A stretch of 64,000 nt of DNA from Trema orientale (lineage: Eukaryota > Streptophyta > Magnoliopsida > Rosales > Cannabaceae): positions 98,432 through 162,431 of the forward strand of contig JXTC01000532.1 in assembly GCA_002914845.1 (NCBI GenBank), read 5' to 3'. The notes under the pieces were generated by a model, which saw only the letters and a list, made by a program, of their open reading frames with translations, was not told where the DNA came from and ran no database searches. The translations under genes and the position numbers were made by a program. Positions within the stretch are counted from its first letter, which is position 1; every line of letters begins with the position of its first letter. Below are positions 61,575 through 64,000 of the stretch, piece after piece.

Positions 61575-62090
61575 GTTCCTCTACCTTGATATATAGGTAA
61601 TAGTTTTCATAGTCACTGTCATAATTAGTCCAATTTTTTGGACTAACTTCCTCACAATTGTCTGAATGACTAGATGTTTAATTTGGCCGGAATTCAAATC
61701 CTCCTCATCCCATTTTCGTCTTAAGTTTGGTGATCAGGTACTTTTTAATGGATCTTCACTAATTCTTATCAGCAGCATCACCAGCTAGCTCTATTTTGCC
61801 TACCCTTCACAACAGTACGTGGTTCCTTAAGCCTGCTCTGACTTTCATTATCAGAACCATCAGCACTAGCTAGTATCATCATTAGTCATTCTTCCACCCT
61901 TTGCTTCCTAGCTAGGAATCCTTTTCTTCATGATCATCACTTGCACTCGTGTCATATTAATTCGTTGTTCTTGCTGCGCTCGCTCGAGTCATGTTCTTCA
62001 TCTGATTGCCATGCGCGTTCCAGTTTTGTGATCATTAACATGTTTTATGAGCAAAGAAGAATCAGAAGCTTTAAACAACAGAGTTAACCA
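61575..62090 (-). pseudogene. Decayed partial copy of the CRM gene's last exon
   Basis: Read on the minus strand this stretch follows the CRM gene from about 41290 to 41770. Shared words include GGTGGAAGAATGACT, GAAAGTCAG, GTTGTGAAGGGTAGGCAAAA, TAGAGCT and CGAAAATGGGATGAGGAGGA followed by TTTGAATTC. Small insertions such as GCTAG, frameshifts and several stop codons break the frame. Only the acidic-tail region was found; the CRM domain and earlier exons are absent. It is a pseudogene fragment in inverted orientation about 20 kb from the intact gene. It could come from a local inverted duplication, from capture by a transposon, or from a paralogous locus that has decayed. Confidence 0.85.
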
Positions 62091-62427
62091 AAATCTTGGG
62101 AGATTACATGTAACATATATATATAAACTTTGCACATTAACTAACCAGAATATGCGTATAGAATGAATTGAAGAACAGAATGTGTATTATTAGCTTGATA
62201 AAGCTATTTATTTACAAGATGATAAACTCTAAATAATGTTCATAATATGTACGTAGCTTTCAACATTTACTACTTCTTCTTGAAATGAACGTACCCATAC
62301 TACAATCTAACTAATGTAACTCATGATTAATTTCTCACGTCACAATTACTTAATGATTAGACCATATCGCGTATATATATATAGGAAAAATAAAATAAAA
62401 AAGAAAACACACATGATCAAAAATATC

Positions 62428-62733
62428 TTAATTAGCCGCGCGCTGGAAGAACGGTAACAGAATATGCTGGAGGTGCTCTGTACGTACTTCTTCCACGAGG
62501 TATCCTTTCTTTCGCTTTACGTCGTCTTCTTCGACGTTCATCTCTAGAGGCGGAAGTTCCATGTAATGACACTCATTTCGAAAATGCGTACGGCCGTCGT
62601 AGAGGATAAGCACTCTGCTCTGGCCGAGCTTCGGTGTTATTTCTTCTTCGAAAGCTTTCGGCACTTCAAGTTGCTCGAGAATATCGGTTCTTGTAAGCAT
62701 CTTCTGCCATTGACTAATTTTGTTGGCCGCCAT
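62428..62733 (-). CDS. Hypothetical 101-aa protein (weak B3-like resemblance)
   Basis: An intact ATG-to-TAA frame on the minus strand encodes 101 residues with no intron. The opening SQWQKMLTRTDILEQLEVPK is faintly like the first strand and Leu-x-x-Pro-Lys of small plant B3 DNA-binding domains. It continues with FEEEITPKLGQSRVLILYDG and an acidic/basic VEEDDVKRKKG. The domain would be incomplete, and other readings are possible. Codon use is more mixed and the GC content higher than in the flanks, which favours real coding. A (TA)n stretch and a pyrimidine-rich leader lie upstream. It may be a truncated family member or the last part of a decayed gene. Confidence 0.45.
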   Translation of the reverse strand: MAANKISQWQKMLTRTDILEQLEVPKAFEEEITPKLGQSRVLILYDGRTHFRNECHYMELPPLEMNVEEDDVKRKKGYLVEEVRTEHLQHILLPFFQRAAN

Positions 62734-62880
62734 TTCTCTTTAGAGCAAAAAAGAATTCAGAAAAAAACAACGAAAGAAACCAAGTACTATTCTCTCACAA
62801 GAACTGTGATCTCTTCAATTCAGCGAAAAAGATTGACCCAGAAAGAAATTATAGGAATGATTATGCGCGTTAATGTACCC

Positions 62881-62901
62881 ATATATATATATATATATAT
62901 A
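62881..62901. repeat. (AT)n microsatellite
   Basis: About ten AT units, 148 bp upstream of the minus-strand ORF start; it could serve as a TATA region for that ORF. Confidence 0.85.
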
Positions 62902-63110
62902 GTTCTCCCACGAGGGAGGTGCACCGTATTTTATATACTGAACGATGTCGTTCCGAGGGTTGCCTTTTTAGTGTTGAAGTCAGTTTTCGCTAAGTTCGTA
63001 GTTAATATGATTTATTTTGGAGAATAAGATATTCATGAACTGACAACATATACATTGTCAATCGAGCAATATTACGGGCATTAGTGGAACACATGTTCTA
63101 TCAGTTTTTA

Positions 63111-63263
63111 GGAGGCGGCTATAGTAGGGGCGCCCTTACGTAAGGCCCCTGTTTATACACCGTTTGATGGGAATCTGTGGGGAATCTGTTTATACACAGA
63201 TTCCCATCAAACGGTGTATAGACAGGGCCCTACGTAGGGACGCCTCTACTGTAGACGCGCCTC
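63111..63263. mobile_element. Near-perfect palindromic MITE with 8-10 bp target duplication
   Basis: Arms of about 69 bp (63111-63179 and 63195-63263) are inverted copies with few mismatches, around a 15-base loop. The inner 25 bases pair almost without fault. TCAGTTTTTA stands on both sides (63101-63110 and 63262-63271); depending on where the end is set, the duplication is 8 to 10 bp, so the class is Mutator-like or hAT. The element is much more GC-rich than its flanks. Confidence 0.8.
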
Positions 63264-63439
63264 AGTTTTTATTAAATGATTTTAATTAATAAACTGAGTT
63301 TACCTGAAGTGTAACTATAAGCAGCTAGATATGGTCATAGGCTGCTAGTGCCAGGTTGGTTTCCAGTAGGTAGTCTAAGTTTGAATCCAGATTATGTTGC
63401 TTTAAATGTTAGTCCTTTTTAGCTTGATTGTGGGGTATG

Positions 63440-64000
63440 TGAGGCAATATTAACGTTTTATCAAGCCCGCTCAAGTGTTAGTGTGGTAGAGAGTGCATCT
63501 TAGCTTGAAACAAAAAATTTTGAAGCTTGCTTTGCGTAAGGCCTTGGTGAGAACATCAGTGATCTATTTTCGAGAAGGCAAGAAAACAGTTATCAAGAAC
63601 CTAACACAGACTTTTTCTCGAACGAAGTGATAGTCTTACTTAATATATTTCATGTGTGCATGAAAGACTTGATTGGTGGACCTGTCGATGGCACTTAGAT
63701 TGTCACAAAGCAACTTTGGTCTTTTAGTAAGTGGGATCCCAATGTCTCGAAGAAGACAGGAATTCTATGAGAGTTATATGGTAGTGGAAGCTGGGGCACG
63801 ATATTCTGCTTCAGTACCAGAATGAGCAACTGTTTGTTGTTTCTTGGATTGCTAGGAGAAACAGTTCAACCCAAAAAAGAGAGAAAATTCGGTAGTGCTT
63901 CGTCTAGTGAGTGGACATCCTGCCTAATTTGCATCACAAAAATCGGAATGATTTGAGTATTTTGAGCTAAATAGCGAAGCCTATATGATACCTTTAAGGT
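63440..64000 (-). mobile_element. Decayed Ty1/copia retrotransposon fragment (RNase H end)
   Basis: On the minus strand, broken frames carry the copia RNase H signatures: KKQQTVAHSGTEAEYRAPAS (63781-63844), a C-D-N-L-S-A segment, HFVREKV, and DVLTKALR at 63532-63555. Stop codons interrupt each part. A purine-rich TTGAGCGGG near 63465-63474, followed by TTGATAAAAC, resembles the polypurine tract and the start of a 3' LTR. The element runs off the right edge. It is non-functional. Confidence 0.75.

Noticed and set aside
62566..63027. Plus-strand frame of 153 codons
   Set aside because: Antisense to the 101-aa ORF and then through a simple AT repeat; no domain.

Overview
The window reads as nuclear DNA of a flowering plant, most likely a eudicot. 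It is strongly AT-rich. Its genes carry short GT-AG introns, and all the recognisable products are plant-type nuclear proteins. The sequence alone does not name the species, and I found no bacterial, viral or organellar block. About a third is genic and the rest is transposon-derived or unrecognised intergenic sequence.

Layout. 1-5.9 kb is intergenic with decayed repeats and a cytochrome P450 relic. 6.0-8.3 kb (+) is an eight-exon glucose-6-phosphate 1-epimerase-like gene. It converges on 9.0-10.35 kb (-), a four-exon chalcone-isomerase-like (FAP-type) gene. 12.8-14.9 kb (+) is a nine-exon RRP8-type rRNA methyltransferase gene with a site II promoter. 15-24 kb is a repeat field with several miniature inverted-repeat transposons, including one of about 0.8 kb with an exact 9-bp target duplication. 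24.5-27.6 kb (+) is a six-exon Raf-like protein kinase gene. 28.4-28.9 kb (+) is a candidate thionin-like cysteine-rich peptide gene. 29.1 kb (-) is a tRNA-Asp(GUC). 29.7-33.0 kb (+) is a six-exon SOG1-like NAC transcription factor gene. 33-38 kb is repeats. 38.2-41.8 kb (+) is a four-exon single-CRM-domain organelle splicing factor gene. 45.5-47.6 kb (-) is a two-exon GT17 glycosyltransferase gene. 48-64 kb has almost no genes. It holds several MITE families, an LTR-like block, a decayed inverted copy of the 3' part of the CRM gene, one short unrecognised ORF, a palindromic element and a decayed Ty1/copia fragment that runs off the right edge.

The genes are ordinary, independent plant housekeeping and regulatory genes, not a functional cluster. 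The observations most worth a second look are these: (a) the SOG1-like NAC gene has a CTT(N)7AAG motif, the reported SOG1-binding consensus, and an E2F-type site upstream; (b) the epimerase-like protein lacks both residues expected at two catalytic positions; (c) an inverted, stop-riddled copy of the CRM gene's acidic tail lies 20 kb from the intact gene; (d) there are overlapping upstream ORFs in front of the NAC and kinase genes; (e) the cysteine-rich peptide gene has a hidden second exon; (f) several TIR elements have readable target-site duplications. I did not find evidence for a wholly new biological system.
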